DNA from: Callorhinus ursinus
Taxonomy: Eukaryota; Chordata; Mammalia; Carnivora; Otariidae
NCBI RefSeq assembly: GCF_003265705.1
Contig: NW_020312936.1
Span: 375,577-439,576, forward strand
Direction of reading: 5' to 3'
DNA length: 64,000 nt
Notes under the pieces: model-generated
Seen by the model: only the letters and a program-made list of their open reading frames with translations
Databases searched by the model: none
What the model was told of the DNA's origin: nothing
In this document: positions 10,625 to 23,300 of the stretch, piece after piece
Position numbering within the stretch: position 1 is the first letter of the stretch
Layout of the letters: every line of letters begins with the position of its first letter
Translations under genes and position numbers: made by a program

Positions 10625-10862
10625 GGAATGTTTAAAGCATGGATTCTGGAATGAGACTGCCTTGGTTTGAAGGCTGGTGGGACTTAAAAATGGTGTGTGA
10701 CTTTGTAAAAGTTGCTTAACCTTTCAGTTTTTAGATGTCAAATATGCAAAATGAGGATCATTATAGGATCTATCTCACAGGGTTGTGGGAATTAAATGAA
10801 ATAATATATGTAAAAGCACAAAGTCTGGCATATTAAATAATAAATATATGATTGGTATTAAA
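10625..10862 (+). mobile_element. MIR SINE relic
   Basis: Near full-length MIR: GCATGGATTCTGGAATGAGACTGCC, GTGTGACTTTGTAAAAGTTGC, TTAACCTTTCAGTTTTTAGATG, AGGGTTGTGGGAATTAAATG, AAGCACAAAGTCTGGCATA. Confidence 0.85.
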
Positions 10863-10869
10863 TTATTAA

Positions 10870-13800
10870 TTTTCCTGAAAATATTGTAATTGGTTTATTA
10901 TTATAAATACTATTTGAGCTGTGACATATGATTAGCATTGTGAAAAATATCAGAGTAATGAAAACAGCTTTGACTTTATCTCCTCAAAACATATCTAGTC
11001 CATATTATATGCAAATTTAAAATTTACAAAAATTGAACTGTAGTGGATTTTATTATTAAAGTAATAGTTGCTCCAAGATATCAAGCACACATTTTTTTTG
11101 GTGATTTCTTTTGATCTACTTTTCTCTCTCTCTGTCACTGTCTCTCTCTGTTGGCGGCTTACTTTCTCTCCTTCCCTTTCTCTCTTAATATGTAATTATA
11201 TAATACTTATATATTTCATATATACATATAATTATATTGTCTTATTATATTGAGATCCATAGTATGCATGGTATTATATATATGCATTTTTCCAAGTCTT
11301 TACAAACCTGTGAAACATAATTGTTAGAATTTTGTAATATTCTATTAAGTGCACTTATTAAAATTCATTTAATTTTATAATATATTCTGCACTGTATTTA
11401 CTCCCATTTGAATACTGTTTTAATGTTAAAATATCTAACACCTTAAGAAAAAGAAAACTGGTATGTTTTTAAGATTAAGTAAAAAAATACAACATAAAAC
11501 TGAGTGAATAGTTAGGGGAAAAGTACTACTTAAGTACAGTCAAGTAACAGAAGTAATGGCTGCTAATTCTAGAGGCTTTGCACAGCAGATAAAGATCACA
11601 TTTCACATATAATAAGCAGTTAGGCTAAAGTTAAGCTCTTATAAAAATTTCTTTATATGGGTTTTAAAATTTGTGAATCCATACATGTTTTTTCTATGTG
11701 GCTTGGGCGATGATATATTAAGTAAAAGAATAATGTTGATTTTATTTGCTGTTACATTAAATCACCTTGCATTTGCACTTCCAGATTATTTTAGTAGGTT
11801 CTGAGTTTATGGAAGCATAGTATTCCTTTGGGTAGCAGTAGAACAAGCAAGAGATACATCTGCAAATTGTTTTTTTCCCCCAAATTTTAAATTACTTAAG
11901 CACTTTCATTCAAAAGTGAGAGGGAGAGGCATTGATATTTATTATTACTAAATTAAATGTGATGATGCACAAAAGGAACTTGAAGCAGAGAAGGATCCTT
12001 CTTCTTTTTTTACTCTCTTGCCTTGGTTTATATTTTCACCCTGTGCCATGGGACTAGCTTTGGACATCAACATAAGGAAGGACCTCAACATAAGGAAGAG
12101 ACGTGTTATGTTTAGATACAAATTATTAATCATGCAAGGGAAAAAAACTGTTCTATTATGGCAGACAGATACCATGAGTTTTATGACTAACGTGATAGTT
12201 CAGCTGTCTATGTCATCTGACATTAAAACTTTACACTTGCCTCTCCTGCACCAAAATTTTTGTTCAAGATTATTTTCCTTGAAAGAATGTTATGTGAACT
12301 CTTGTATATACTTAAAAAATACTTCACCTGTAATTTCTCTAAGTATCATGAGAATGAGTAAGAAGGAAATGCATTGATTTATCAACTTAAACTTCTCAGA
12401 TGAACCTGTGTTTTAAAGAGTCAGTGACACTTTTGCCCCTGGGGTGGGGATGGGGTGTTATTTTTATGCTTCTCCTTAACAGAAGCAGAATATCTGAAAG
12501 CAGCTGAGCATCTGTTGTCACCTGTTCCAGGTATTTAAAGTTATGTTGCTCTTTTTCCACCCCCCATACATAATATATATTTATCCACCTTGGGTGAAAA
12601 CAACATCAGAAGAAGGGGGAAAAAACCACCAAACCAAATTAAACCAGCAGGATTAAGCCAAAATTTAGTTGCAGCCAGCTTGATCAGTGATGTTTTATTC
12701 ATCAATCACCTGCACTTACATCGAATTGTTTACACACAGATTTCGAGCATAAATAGCAAATGCACCACTTCATTTTACTTGTGTAATCTCATGGATGAAT
12801 GTGATGCCCATTAGTCTGTTAGATCCCCCTTCAGTGTTCAGGTGCTGCATTAAATGGCTTCCTATTAGTTGTGTATTAAACTTTTTTCTTTCCCAAACAA
12901 AATGAAAAGAATTTTCAGGTGTTTTACATAATGAGGCAGAGTATTTAAGTACTTAGGCTACTTTAGGAAAGCAAGGTAAGCATGACTGGAAGAAGCATTA
13001 ATACATTTATGTCACCGAAAAATTACTGATGCAATTTATGTATTTTTTTCGAAGGTTATGTGTCTTGTAACCTAAGTATTTTCCAGTATTTCTCCAATTT
13101 TGTTATGGAGGCAATCAGAATTTACAGGGTAAGCTAATAGTATGTGAGCGGCCTCCTTAAGACAGGCTGATCTATAAGATGTCCATGAAGAGGGAATATT
13201 TAAGCAGAAATCTGCAAAGGAGTCAAGACTGCAAAAGTTGTAGGGAAGAACATACCAGATACCAATAGAGGCATTATCAAGGGCGTAGACCCTGAGTAAG
13301 GGTCAAGTGTGGCATGTTCCTGGAACAGGAAGAATACTGGAGTGTCATTTAACATATTCAGTCCTGCCACATTCCAAAACCATACTCTTTACACTACACC
13401 ACGCTGCCCTGGCGGGGTGGGGGTGGGGGGACAAAAACATGGAGAAGCTATGAGTGCTCTTCCTTTTCCTGAGCAATTGCTTACTCTTCTCTGAAGGTTA
13501 CTAAGTCTCCACTCATCATGATTTTCTTTTCTTCCCAAGGCCCTCACCTACAAATGATACTCAGTTTTCCGGTCTAACATACATGTTGCTAAATATTTAA
13601 GAGAAGAATATCCAGTTGATATGTTTTATGGGAAATTTCATTTCTAGAAAAGATGGGTAGATAGATGATAGATCATCCTTGTTTTAAAACCCCTTTTAAG
13701 AAATCCATGTCCAAGAATTTTATTCTTGACCACTACTAAGAAACTTAAATTCACCAAGACTCTACATTATGCATTATTATGCATTATTCATTTCTTTAGT

Positions 13801-14690
13801 CATGTCTAATAACCTCCCTCACTGGCTTGATACATTGAGCCTATGAAACTTTTTTCCCTTATTATTACTATTATTAGCATGTTCAGCTGCTTGATTCAAT
13901 AACTATTTTTACCATTATTTGTGTTTTATTAAAAAATACAATATACAGATAATAGCATGAGTCAACTTTGTTGTAAAAAGAGATCAGAAAACACATAATT
14001 GGCAAATTGTTTAGTTATGAGATAGCTTGAAATATACATTAAACAGCTTATTTTTAAAAATCTAAATGCGTTTTAAAAGACATTGAGTGGTGACAAAGTA
14101 CCACATTCAAAAGAGTGATATTATAAAAGACCTTTGATTTTCCTTTTGTGCTGTGTTTCTTATCACTCTAAGTAATTTAAGCTATACTTATAAGACATAT
14201 TGATGTCTCTTTATAAGCTGTCAAGCTGCTTGTTTGTTTACAAATTGAATTAACTAAAATCTCTTAGAGTAGCACCACGCTTTGAACCTATAATAATAAC
14301 ACCGTAGGTAAATTCTAGTACGAAAAGAAGCCACAAATGGAACACATGCTTTTATATTGAAAGTACTGAGAGAAGAGGAATTTTGGGTTAGATCCATATC
14401 TTATTCATGAATAAGTAGAATCCATTGTGGCTTATTATATAGATTTTTCATTTTTGCTCACTGTACTTAATGACTTGATTTTTCCCTAATTTAAAAGACA
14501 CAATACTATTCAAGTAATTTGAGATGGAAAAAGAACATCCATGTGGCATTTAAATGTTCTTCTGTATCCTAGACATCATTTTCAGATTAAGGAAAGTGAG
14601 TGATATAAGCAGGTGATCTCTGAGAGCTTTCCAATTTTGATACCCCCAAATTCTGTGTCAAGCCACCCTCTCAAAGAAACTGTCCCAAAG
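10870..14690. other. long unrecognised stretch
   Basis: Nearly 3.8 kb in which I recognise no gene and no full repeat. It includes a CT-rich patch (11130-11185), an AT-rich patch (11195-11290), a 14-bp G-rich patch at 13414-13428 and small TAGA runs at 13655. The block 12590-12830 looks less eroded than its surroundings, but that is only an impression. Confidence 0.4.
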
Positions 14691-14707
14691 AATGAAGACA
14701 TAGTTTT

Positions 14708-14920
14708 TTGGTTTGGTTTGGTTTGGTTTCTAAAGATTTTATTTATTTATTTGACAGAGAGAGACACAGTGAGAGAGAGAAAACAAGAAGGGGGAGTGGG
14801 AGAGGGAGAAGCAGGCTCCCCCCTGAGCAGGGAGCCCAATGTGGGGCTTGATCCCAGGACCCTGGGATCATGACCTGAGCCAAAGGCAGAGGCTTAACGA
14901 CTGAGCCATGCAGGCACCCC
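14708..14920 (-). mobile_element. CAN-SINE with a (CCAAA)n-type tail
   Basis: On the plus strand the tail reads TTGGTTTGGTTTGGTTTGG before TAAAGATTTTATTTATTT. The element ends GCCATGCAGGCACCCC. Target-site duplication CATAGTTTT at 14699-14707 and 14921-14929. The pentamer run is probably a mutated and expanded poly(A). Confidence 0.9.
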
Positions 14921-14930
14921 CATAGTTTTG

Positions 14931-16430
14931 TTTTTGAGCTACTAATTGTTCCTTATCCATACATCCTTATCCATGTAGAAGTGGGTTAGAGCAAAATGCC
15001 TTAGAAAGTTGTCAGGACATTAGGGTTCTTAGCTCTGCCACCGACAAACCTCCTTAGATATCTCACAAGATTGTGCCAGTCCTCTTTGAAAAATTGAGAT
15101 GACTTCAAATTGTCTTTCTCATAATAAGTTATAAATTTCAATGAGAGATAAGTAAGTTGCTCTTACAATGAATCTTAACAATAATTATAGCCAACACAAA
15201 ATGAAAACATTCTCAGCAAACAAAAGGCTCTGTAAAGTCTTCAAATCTTGATTTGTTTTTTCCCTTTTGAAATGTGGAGTGAGTTATCATGGCCACTTGG
15301 CATACTTGAAGCCCTTCAAATTGTCAGTTCTTTGCTCTTTCTAAAGCTCTGGAGGTCTGTTTTCTCTGAAATGTTTGTTTCTCTCAATTTGTAGCTCTCT
15401 GTAGGGTCCCACACTCAGAGCATAAACTAAAAAAATACAAAGAAAAGTGAATAATCTTACCCTAAATTTATTACAAATAGCAATTTAGAAGACTCATTAT
15501 CACAGTATGAAACATTAAAAAAAAGAATCATAATCAAAAAATGTGAAAAAATGTAGAAAATGTGTGGGTACATATCTGTCTAGCTATCTCAACAACATCT
15601 GAATGCATGATGTTGTGCTGTTATGCGTGAATCAATAAATACATTTCTGTACTCATTTAACAATGTGTTATTGAAATTAGGCTATAGTTATAAATACTAG
15701 TTAGAATTAAATCATTAGAAATGAAATGTGCCCAGCATCTCCTTACAGGCTGCTGTAAATGAAAACACATAAACTTGTTGAAATTCATCAATTTTTGTTT
15801 CATACTTTTATCAGGGTTTTATAGGACAAAAGTATGGGGGGGGGGCAGTCTCCAGGCTTCAGGAGACTACAAAATCTCACTGAAGTTGGTTTCCTGCGAG
15901 TCAAATAAAAAGGGGGGGGGGAAGCGCCTTGGTACTCATGCACTGCTGAGGTGGTCGAATTGAGCCAATTCTAATTTTTCAGGGTTGTTGAACTCACCAG
16001 GCAGGACATGAGCAGACAAAGTAGAGTATATTCCATGCACCAGCTTCCGCAGAATCCAAGTAATTTCTCAGCATCTAGTTTTGAACCTCCACATCATGGG
16101 TCTGAGTGTTCTTTAATGCTCTTCAAGTGAGTACCGTTGGGGCCTCATTCAGGTAGCCCTCTTTCCTTAATAATATGAGAGAGACATCAGCTCTCTCCAG
16201 CTCTGAGCTACAGAATCTCAGGCCACAGTAAGGCTGACCTTTGCAGCTTCTTCCAGGAAGCTCGGAAGCTCTGGGAGTTCAGAAACTCCATGGAAGACTT
16301 CAGTGTATTCCAGGGTGGAAGTAGCCACACAGGGAAACCAGAGAGAGCTGGGAGAAGCAGCCACAGGAGTCAGAGAAGAGGTATATATTGAAGAGTGAGG
16401 AGGTAGAATGTTGCTGAGAAAAGTTCACCA
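14931..16430. other. unrecognised sequence with G runs
   Basis: No gene. Possible MIR remnant near 15015-15120 (TTAGGGTTCTTAGCTCTGCC), too weak to call. Homopolymer G runs at 15836-15845 and 15913-15921 are likely sequencing trouble spots. Confidence 0.35.
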
Positions 16431-16439
16431 GGTTCTAGC

Positions 16440-16685
16440 ACTGTTCCTCAGCCTCAGCACTACTGACATTTTGGAGCAAGTCATTCTTTTCTGTAGGTAT
16501 GTAGTGTTGTTCTGGGTGTGTGTTTATTATAGGATATTTAGCAGCGTCCCTGGCCTCTACCCACTAGATGCCAGTAGCACTCCTCTCCAGTTGCACAAAT
16601 CAAAAATGTATCCAGACATACACACATTCCATGCTGTGGGTGGGGGGTGGGGGGGAAGGTGGCAACCTCTCCAATGGTTTAGAAA
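16440..16685 (+). mobile_element. hAT-type MER relic
   Basis: Carries CTCAGCACTACTGACATTTTGG, GGATATTTAGCAGCGTCCCTGGCC, CCCACTAGATGCCAGTAGCAC and AAATGTATCCAGACAT. This is a widespread non-autonomous hAT-Charlie-like MER sequence. A second copy lies at 53161-53395. A GTGGGTGGGGGGT tract (16637-16660) replaces part of the 3' end, and the right terminal repeat is not clear. Confidence 0.7.
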
Positions 16686-16839
16686 TCTCCTGCGGTGCAT
16701 TACACTCCTGTGGTTTGGATTAACTACTTCATACTTTAACTTTTAATAATTTTGCCCCTTCCTCCCAAAAGCTTTCCCTTACTCTCTGTGAAACTCCAGT
16801 GCTCACCCCCATGCACCTCTAATACCCTATTGTTGGTTC

Positions 16840-17330
16840 ATTCAACAAAAATGCATTAGGCACCTGCTAGGTACAATGTACGTCCTAGAGATATGGTAGT
16901 CAATAAAATTGACACAGCTCCTCTCCTGATAAAGCTTCCATGTTTGAAGAGGGAAGAGACAATCAAATGCATACCTACAAATCAGTATAGATTTGTGGTT
17001 GCTAGAAAGGAAATTAAGCAGTTGATGTGATGAGATTATGACTTAGGAATTAAAGACATAATTTAACTTGAGTGGTCATGAAAGCTGACAATTGAGCAGA
17101 CACACGTGAAAAGAAGGAGTCCTAACAACCAAGCTGAGCAATCAGCAAGGGCAAGAGCCCTGACATGGGAACAAGCTAGACTTATTTAATGAACTAGAGG
17201 AAACCCAGTGGCTATAGTGCTGTGAGCAAGGGGAAAGGCAGACCTGAGATGAGTGAAAAAAGGAAGTCAGGGCCAGGTGACACAGAGTCTAGTAAACCGT
17301 GGCCAAGGGTTAGGTTTTACCTCAGTGGTC
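16840..17330. mobile_element. L2-like LINE relic
   Basis: TTCATTCAACAAAAATGCATTAGGCACCTGC followed by TCCTGATAAAGCTTCC is the familiar L2-like end. Further on, GAGCAAGGGGAAAGGCAGACC and GGGTTAGGTTTTACCTCAG resemble the rest of that type of element. Orientation left open. Confidence 0.55.
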
Positions 17331-17414
17331 TGTCATAGCTCTTAATATGTTATCTCTCCTTGTCAAGAGACATTGGTCTCTTTCCCTTTTTATTCACGTG
17401 GCCTTCAACCATCC

Positions 17415-17490
17415 ATTTCCTTAAAGCTATAAAATGGGTAATACGATTTGCCTCAAATAATGTTGTAGGATTAAATAAAATGTTGTGATA
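17415..17490 (+). mobile_element. MIR fragment
   Basis: TTTCCTTAAAGCTATAAAATGGG then GTTGTAGGATTAAATAAA matches the 3' half of MIR. Confidence 0.5.
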
Positions 17491-17825
17491 CTAGTGTTAA
17501 TGAAATTGCAGTCACAGCATTACATGCACTGTATCTCTTTATCCTCACAACGGTACACTTTATTCCTACCGTGAAGATGGAGAAAAGACACTTGAACTCA
17601 ATGTTGAAGGCAGAATAGGAGATTGTCATGCAAAAAAAAAAACCTGATGGAGAAAACAAGGCACTATAGAAAATGGAAGTCACGTGTGCAAGGCATGGTT
17701 ATCAAAAATCCTAGAGTAGAGAATGACGGTGAGCCATTAGATATGTCTGGTGTGTCAGGAACAAGGAGCAGGATAAAATCCTAAAAAAGGCATTCTTAGA
17801 AATTTCCTGCATACGTTTTTTTTAG

Positions 17826-17975
17826 ATTATGTGATCTTGCTAAAAGTAACTTTTTTCTTTGATCCTCAATTTCCTTGTGTATAAAAGGGGGCAACAGTGC
17901 TTCTTCCATAGCATTATTGTGAGGAAGTGTAAAATAATAATCTGCCACAGAGCCCATCACAAAGTAAGTTTCAAA
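17826..17975 (+). mobile_element. MIR fragment
   Basis: TGTGATCTTGCTAAAAGTAAC, CCTCAATTTCCTTGTGTATAAAAGGGG and TTATTGTGAGGAAGTG are decayed MIR core and 3' part. Confidence 0.65.
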
Positions 17976-17989
17976 AGTATTAGCTGTGT

Positions 17990-20130
17990 AGCCAAGCCAT
18001 ATATCTAAAGGATGCTTATTAGTGCACCAATGCCTTTCCAAGCTCATTTCCAGTGATAAGCTAATACTCTGTTCTCAGATCCTTCCCATTCTACATTTGG
18101 ATGAAAGATTTGATTGAGAACACAGATCAGATTTTTTAGATTACCAAAGTTGGAGTAGATAGTTAATATATCAAGTGACAAAAATCATATTTTGACAGGA
18201 TGAAGTGATTAAATTTAACACAGATAAATGTATAGTCCTAAACTCAGATTCCGGAAAAAAAATGCATCTATTGAGATGAGACAGATGGGGTGAACAGCCA
18301 TTCATATGAAATATCAAAGGGCATTTTGGGGTGAATGCACACTCATATGAGGTAAGAATGTGATATATTTGTTCGAAAATGCAGATGCAATGGCATTTTA
18401 GTAGCATTCATAGAGGTATGTGTCCGGTATAAGGAAGTAATTATCTCACTTCAATAAAACCAAAGAAATTCTTCATAACGACAGAAAATGGTTGGCACGT
18501 ATACCTTGTTTGAATGATTGCGTCTTTGAAACTAATGACTAAAGTGGTTAGTATATTAATGCTATAAATCTATCTCTCGTTAGTGTCCATTTAGAATGGA
18601 AAGTGTGAACGATTCCCTGAAAGATGTGAAAAGCAGTGCCCTGAAAGGAAATGGAGCCCATGATACTGACCTTCATCCTCTCTTTTGATTCCTGTAATTC
18701 CACTACTGTTAAGGAGGCCAGTAGACCAGTTGGCAGATCTTTTCAAGGAAGCTGACCCTGAATAGCTTGCTTTTGACATATGGCCAATGGAAAGTCAAAC
18801 TGTAATTCATCTGGGGAGTCTGGCTGAAATGTGTAATGATGGGCATGACATGTACTCAGCAAGAGTGGCATGAACCATACAAGGGAACTGGAATGCTTAC
18901 AAAGAGGATGCTCCAAAAAGAGGGTGCAGAGAAAAGCACAGCCCTCATTTGAAATATACTCTTAGTGAATTTCAAGAGACTGGAACATGTTTTAAGGAAA
19001 TCTGGGCTTGCTTTCAAAAACAGGATCCATTTATAGTCTGAGGGGAAAGCCACAGGAGGCTAAGGGATGCTGGCTGAGATTTACTTTGAATTCCTTGATT
19101 TTCCAAATCTGAAGCTCAAAGTCAAGTTCAGGCCCTGCCAACTACTTGAACCATGACAGGAGTTAAAAGGTTTTTATAAGTCCTTGAAAAATGTAGCTGT
19201 AGCTTGATGACTTCAATTCTACAACATCAATAATCGTAACTGGGTAGGGTAATCCTTGTGATACTACTCAGTTTCACTCCCTGGTACAAACTGCATTTAT
19301 TTCTTGTTTTGGAAAGGTATTACTCATACAGGAATGACTGTGAAGTGATTTATGTAAGACGATTCTCTTGAAGCCCTGACAGTCATGACTCCCTTGCATT
19401 CTTGGATTGGATTTGACCTTCTGCAGCCATGAAATTTTGCAGGAACACATTAAAACTCTTGTTAAAAGCAGGTACAGGGAATTCTACAGGAAAACGGTGA
19501 GATTAAGGACAGGTGCACCATTGACAGTATCATATCTGGATTGAAGAGGTGATAGATGACACAGATTAGATAGGTAGATACATTTTTTTTAAACTGGAGA
19601 GTGATTTTATTTACCAATCCCTTTTTTTCTATAGAATTCCCTCTTATATCACTCATCACTCATTTCCAGCTATTTAGCACTTGATCTCAGTTTCAGAAAG
19701 ACTGTTTCCAACTAAACTGGTCTTATCAAAATACTTTTCAGTTCTTTCCCACATGTCAATGCTCCTTGTTCGTGTTCACTTTTACCCTTTTTATAACACT
19801 CCCTGTAATGAACTATATGGCCTGGATTATGGTCCTAACAATCCCTGAATCTTATTTGCATAACACTGCAAAATATATTTCAGAGGTATACCATGTTGTA
19901 GTTGCACCATCTGTGATACGAGGCAATTACCCAGGCAATTGAAGAAGTTGCAAGAAAGTGAAGATAAGGACTATAGGACTGTATGGCTGTTTTTAGGAAA
20001 AAACGATATACTGAATAAGACAACAATAGGCTGAGAATGAGTAATCAACACTTAAAGGCTAAATGTGAAAGCCAGTCTTCCTTCCTGTGTTTTTCCTTTA
20101 CCCTCATGTTACTCTCACTCTCACAACACT
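17990..20130. other. unrecognised sequence
   Basis: About 2.1 kb without a gene or a repeat that I can name. The part just left of 20142 would be where internal sequence of the minus-strand ERV should lie, but I recognise no gag or pol text there. Confidence 0.4.
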
Positions 20131-20141
20131 CTGATACCAGA

Positions 20142-20882
20142 TGTGTGTTGTTTTCGGTTCCTTCTCCTACCCCTGCACCAGACAATTCTCTGCAACACCA
20201 GCTGGGCAGCCTAGAACATAACTCAATTCTGACCCTATCTACCTAGAGATATCACCGGGTCCCACAGATGAAGGGCTCAGTCCCATAAGACTGCCCCCCA
20301 TTTCAGATTCAATAGCAAGTAGTAGGTTCCCAAGTTACCCACAATTTCTGTCTGATTTGGCTACTAGTAGGGGAGGTTTCCATGACCTTCTCCCCCTTAG
20401 ATTCAATTATTTCCTCGAACAGAACTCAGGGAAGCACTTACTTATGTTTGCCAGTTTATTATTAAAGGCTACTAATGAATGGCCAAATGAAAAGATGGAT
20501 AGGGTGAGGTCTGAGAGGGATCTGAGCACAGGAGCTCACGCTATTGGGATCTTACAGAGGCTTCATCACCTACGTGTGATCAGTTATTAACTCCATTTCC
20601 AGCCCCTCTCCCTTCTCTAGAAAATGGGAGGCAGGACTGAAGATTCTAAGCTTCTAATTATGGTTTGGCTTTTCTGGAGACCAGCCCCTACCCAGGAGTC
20701 ATCCAGAAGCCCGTCCAGAGTCACCTCATTAGAACAAAAGATATTCCTAGTGCTCTCATCACTTAGGAGATTATAATGGTTTTAAAAGTTCTGTGCCAGG
20801 GACCTGGGACAACAATTATAGATGATATAAATTTAGATTTAGATATATAGATGTATAGATATAGTTTTTCTATTATCTCACA
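20142..20882 (-). mobile_element. ERV LTR, copy A of a two-copy family
   Basis: A 741-bp LTR read on the minus strand, with TG...CA ends. Landmarks on the plus strand: ACACCAGCTGGGCAGCC, TCTACCTAGAGATATCACC, AGTTTATTATTAAAGG (the AATAAA signal reversed, 20455-20460), CTCCATTTCCAGCCCCTCTCCC, GTCACCTCATTAGAACAAAAG, CTGTGCCAGGGACC. Immediately beyond its 3' end on the minus strand comes ATCTGGTATCAGAG, which resembles a retroviral primer-binding site of the tRNA-Leu kind. It is homologous to 27302-28031 on the opposite strand. Family name not assigned. Confidence 0.7.
20821..20870. repeat. degenerate (GATATA)n patch
   Basis: GATGATATAAATTTAGATTTAGATATATAG and ATGTATAGATATAG, a short AT-rich simple repeat at the LTR U3 end. 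Confidence 0.6.
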
Positions 20883-21299
20883 GCCAGTGAACCTCCATGG
20901 CAGCATGTAAAGAGACTTTCATTTCCTAAATTCTGCAGCCATAAATTTTAAAGTTCAGGGCCAGAGCTCCTTTATAAGAATATCTCAATTCCATAGGAGG
21001 TTGAATTCTCCATTTTAAGTATACCAATATCTGGGCCTAACTGGGAAGGAATAAAACCAGGACATGCAATGTAAATTTCTGAGTCATTCATATAAAAATC
21101 TTGAATCCCAGATCTTTCTGAAATCCCTAGAACCAGAGAAGTGACCCACTACTTGTTAAAGGCTAGTGTTTCTTCCTCTTCACTTCAAGATGACTTAAAA
21201 GACTTGCCTCACAAGGAAATACGCATACCCTTAAGAATCCTCACCTACTTCTCATCTGATACCACCCATTAATCAGGGTTGAGTCACAGATGGCTTGGC

Positions 21300-21303
<4 letters not shown>

Positions 21304-21350
<47 letters not shown>
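21304..21350. repeat. (TG)23 microsatellite
   Basis: 47 bases of uninterrupted alternating TG. Long pure dinucleotide runs like this are normally length-polymorphic and can take the Z-DNA form. Confidence 0.98.
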
Positions 21351-21351
<1 letters not shown>

Positions 21352-21565
21352 GCACTAAAACACAAATGGACATATTGAAAGAGCAGTCAAAATTCACCCT
21401 CCCAATGGATTAGCCTTCATGTAGGGCAATGTTTGTGGCCTAGGAAAACAATGATGGGAAAATCAAAGAGAGATCCGGGATATAGGCATATAGATGGATT
21501 TATGGAAAGTACAAATGAGAGTATCTTTAGATCACATGTTAGTGCCCAACAGAACTATCCACCTT

Positions 21566-22064
21566 TGTTGTAGGCAGAATAATGCTCCTCCCTGCTCCAA
21601 GATGTCTGCCTCCTAATCCCTGGAATGTGTAAATATGTTACCTTATATGGCAAGAGGGACTTTGCACATGCAATTAAGTTAAGGATCTTGAGAGGGGGTG
21701 GTTTATCCTTGTTCATCTGGGTTGACCCAATGTAATCACAAGGCTCCTCATAATTGAAAGAGTAAGGCAAGAAAGTCACCATCAGAGGAAGGACTTGAAT
21801 GAATGAAGCAGTAATTGGAGTAATGTGATTGTTGGCAGATGGTCTTGAGTCAAAAAATTCTGGTATCTCCTAAAAGCTGCAAAGGACAAGGAAATAGATT
21901 CTCTCCTAAATATTCCAGAGAAAACCATGCTGACACTTTGATTTTAACACCATGATACCCATTTCAGACTTCTGACTTCCAAAACTGTAAGATGCTAAAG
22001 TTGTATTATTTTAAGACAGTAAGTTTGTGGCAATTTGTTACAGTAGCAACAAGAAACTGATACA
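21566..22064 (+). mobile_element. MLT1-type MaLR LTR
   Basis: Intact-length LTR (499 bp). Begins TGTTGTAGGCAGAATAATGC and ends AAGAAACTGATACA. Landmarks: CTAATCCCTGGAATGTG, GGCAAGAGGGACTTTGCAC, TTAAGTTAAGGATCTTGAGAG, CCCAATGTAATCACAAGG, TTTCAGACTTCTGACTTCC, GTAAGATGCTAAAGTTG, GTGGCAATTTGTTACAG. It lies only about 20 bp left of ERVL-like internal sequence. MaLR elements are relatives of ERVL, but the two need not be one insertion. Confidence 0.85.
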
Positions 22065-22084
22065 ACTAAACAAGAGACACTAAA

Positions 22085-23300
22085 CAACAAAGTAGACAGC
22101 ATGACCCACCCAGTTGAACTTGGCCTGTTTCTATCATAAACTATCCCAGTAGTTGAATAATGGCCTTATGAATATAGATATAGTGGCAGAGATGGAAGTA
22201 ACATATGGGCTCATTGACTCCCACTCACCAAAGCTGATCTATCACCACGAAATATCTATATTGCCATTAATTGAAACCAGCGCTAAGCCCTTAGTGTGGC
22301 ATTCATCAGTCAGAACACCAAGCAGCCACTTAGTCACAAGTGTCTATATTAAGTCCTTCTCAATATGGAAGAAGTGGCAGGTCATCTTTCCTGAAGTTGG
22401 CAAATACTCTGGGTATGGGTTTCCCTTTCCTACCTGCAGAGCCTCAGCCAGCCCCATTGTCTAGAACTTACAGAGGGTTTGAACCATAAACATGGGATTT
22501 GCATAACATTGCATCAAACCAAGGAGCCCGTTTAAGAGCAAAAGTTATGGCAGTAGGCAAATACCTAAGGATCCACTAGTCCTCTTACAGATGCACAATA
22601 CAAACTATCAGACAATACAAAATGAAAACAATTACTGAAATACAGCTTGGAGATGATCCCTGAGTATATAGGACAGCATCCATCAGTACACAGTACACAG
22701 TAAACACCCTAAATCAATGACTATCGTATGTATTTTTCAGTGTACCCAATAGGCATGATATATAGGCCTGAGAAATATGGGTTGAAAGTAGAAGTGGCCA
22801 CACATATCACTCCCAGTGATCCACTTGGGGGATTTGTGCTTCCCATACTACATCTCTTGCCTCTATGGGTCTGGAAGTCCTGATCATTTGCCAGAGGACA
22901 CAGACATAATCACATTCAACTTTTAGCTATAGCTGCCATCTGGTCACTTCAGGATATGTGTGCCAAGAAATCAACAATCAAAAAATTGACTCTAATTGTC
23001 AGCAGAAGACAGGGCTGCTTTCACACCATGAGGTAGCAAAGAATATGTTTGGCATCCAAGAGATCCATGGTCACATCTGTCAGTACCCCCTTGTGCAAAT
23101 TTCATAGGCAGTTGACAAGCAAAGCACCTGTGGCCTGAGAAGGGTGTGATGACTAGGAGGTAAGACCCCTCAGGATGACGGTCTGGGTCACTTGACTAGG
23201 TAAGCTACCCAAGACAAGCAGAGGTACTAGCCAAGGCTGAGTGGAGTCTAAAATGTGTAGTAAAGGAAGGAGATGGTGAGTGTCACTTGTGGACTCAAGG
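22085..23300 (+). pseudogene. decayed ERVL-type pol (integrase region)
   Basis: Old endogenous retrovirus relic. Segments in the order found in ERVL internal sequence: GTAGACAGCATGACCCACCC (22091), GGCAGAGATGGAAGTAACATATGGG, CACTCACCAAAGCTGATC, TACTCTGGGTATGGGTTTCC (integrase core), ACTCCCAGTGATCCAC (22812), and GACGGTCTGGGTCACTTGAC (23179), near the pol C-terminal end. One stretch still reads open, 22153-22464, and contains KYSGYGFPFP. As I recall the family, the residue just before that motif is the first catalytic Asp of the DDE triad; here it is Gly (codon 22399-22401). Frames shift and stop elsewhere, so no product is expected. The 5' part (gag, RT) is missing and no matching 3' LTR follows. 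Confidence 0.68.
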
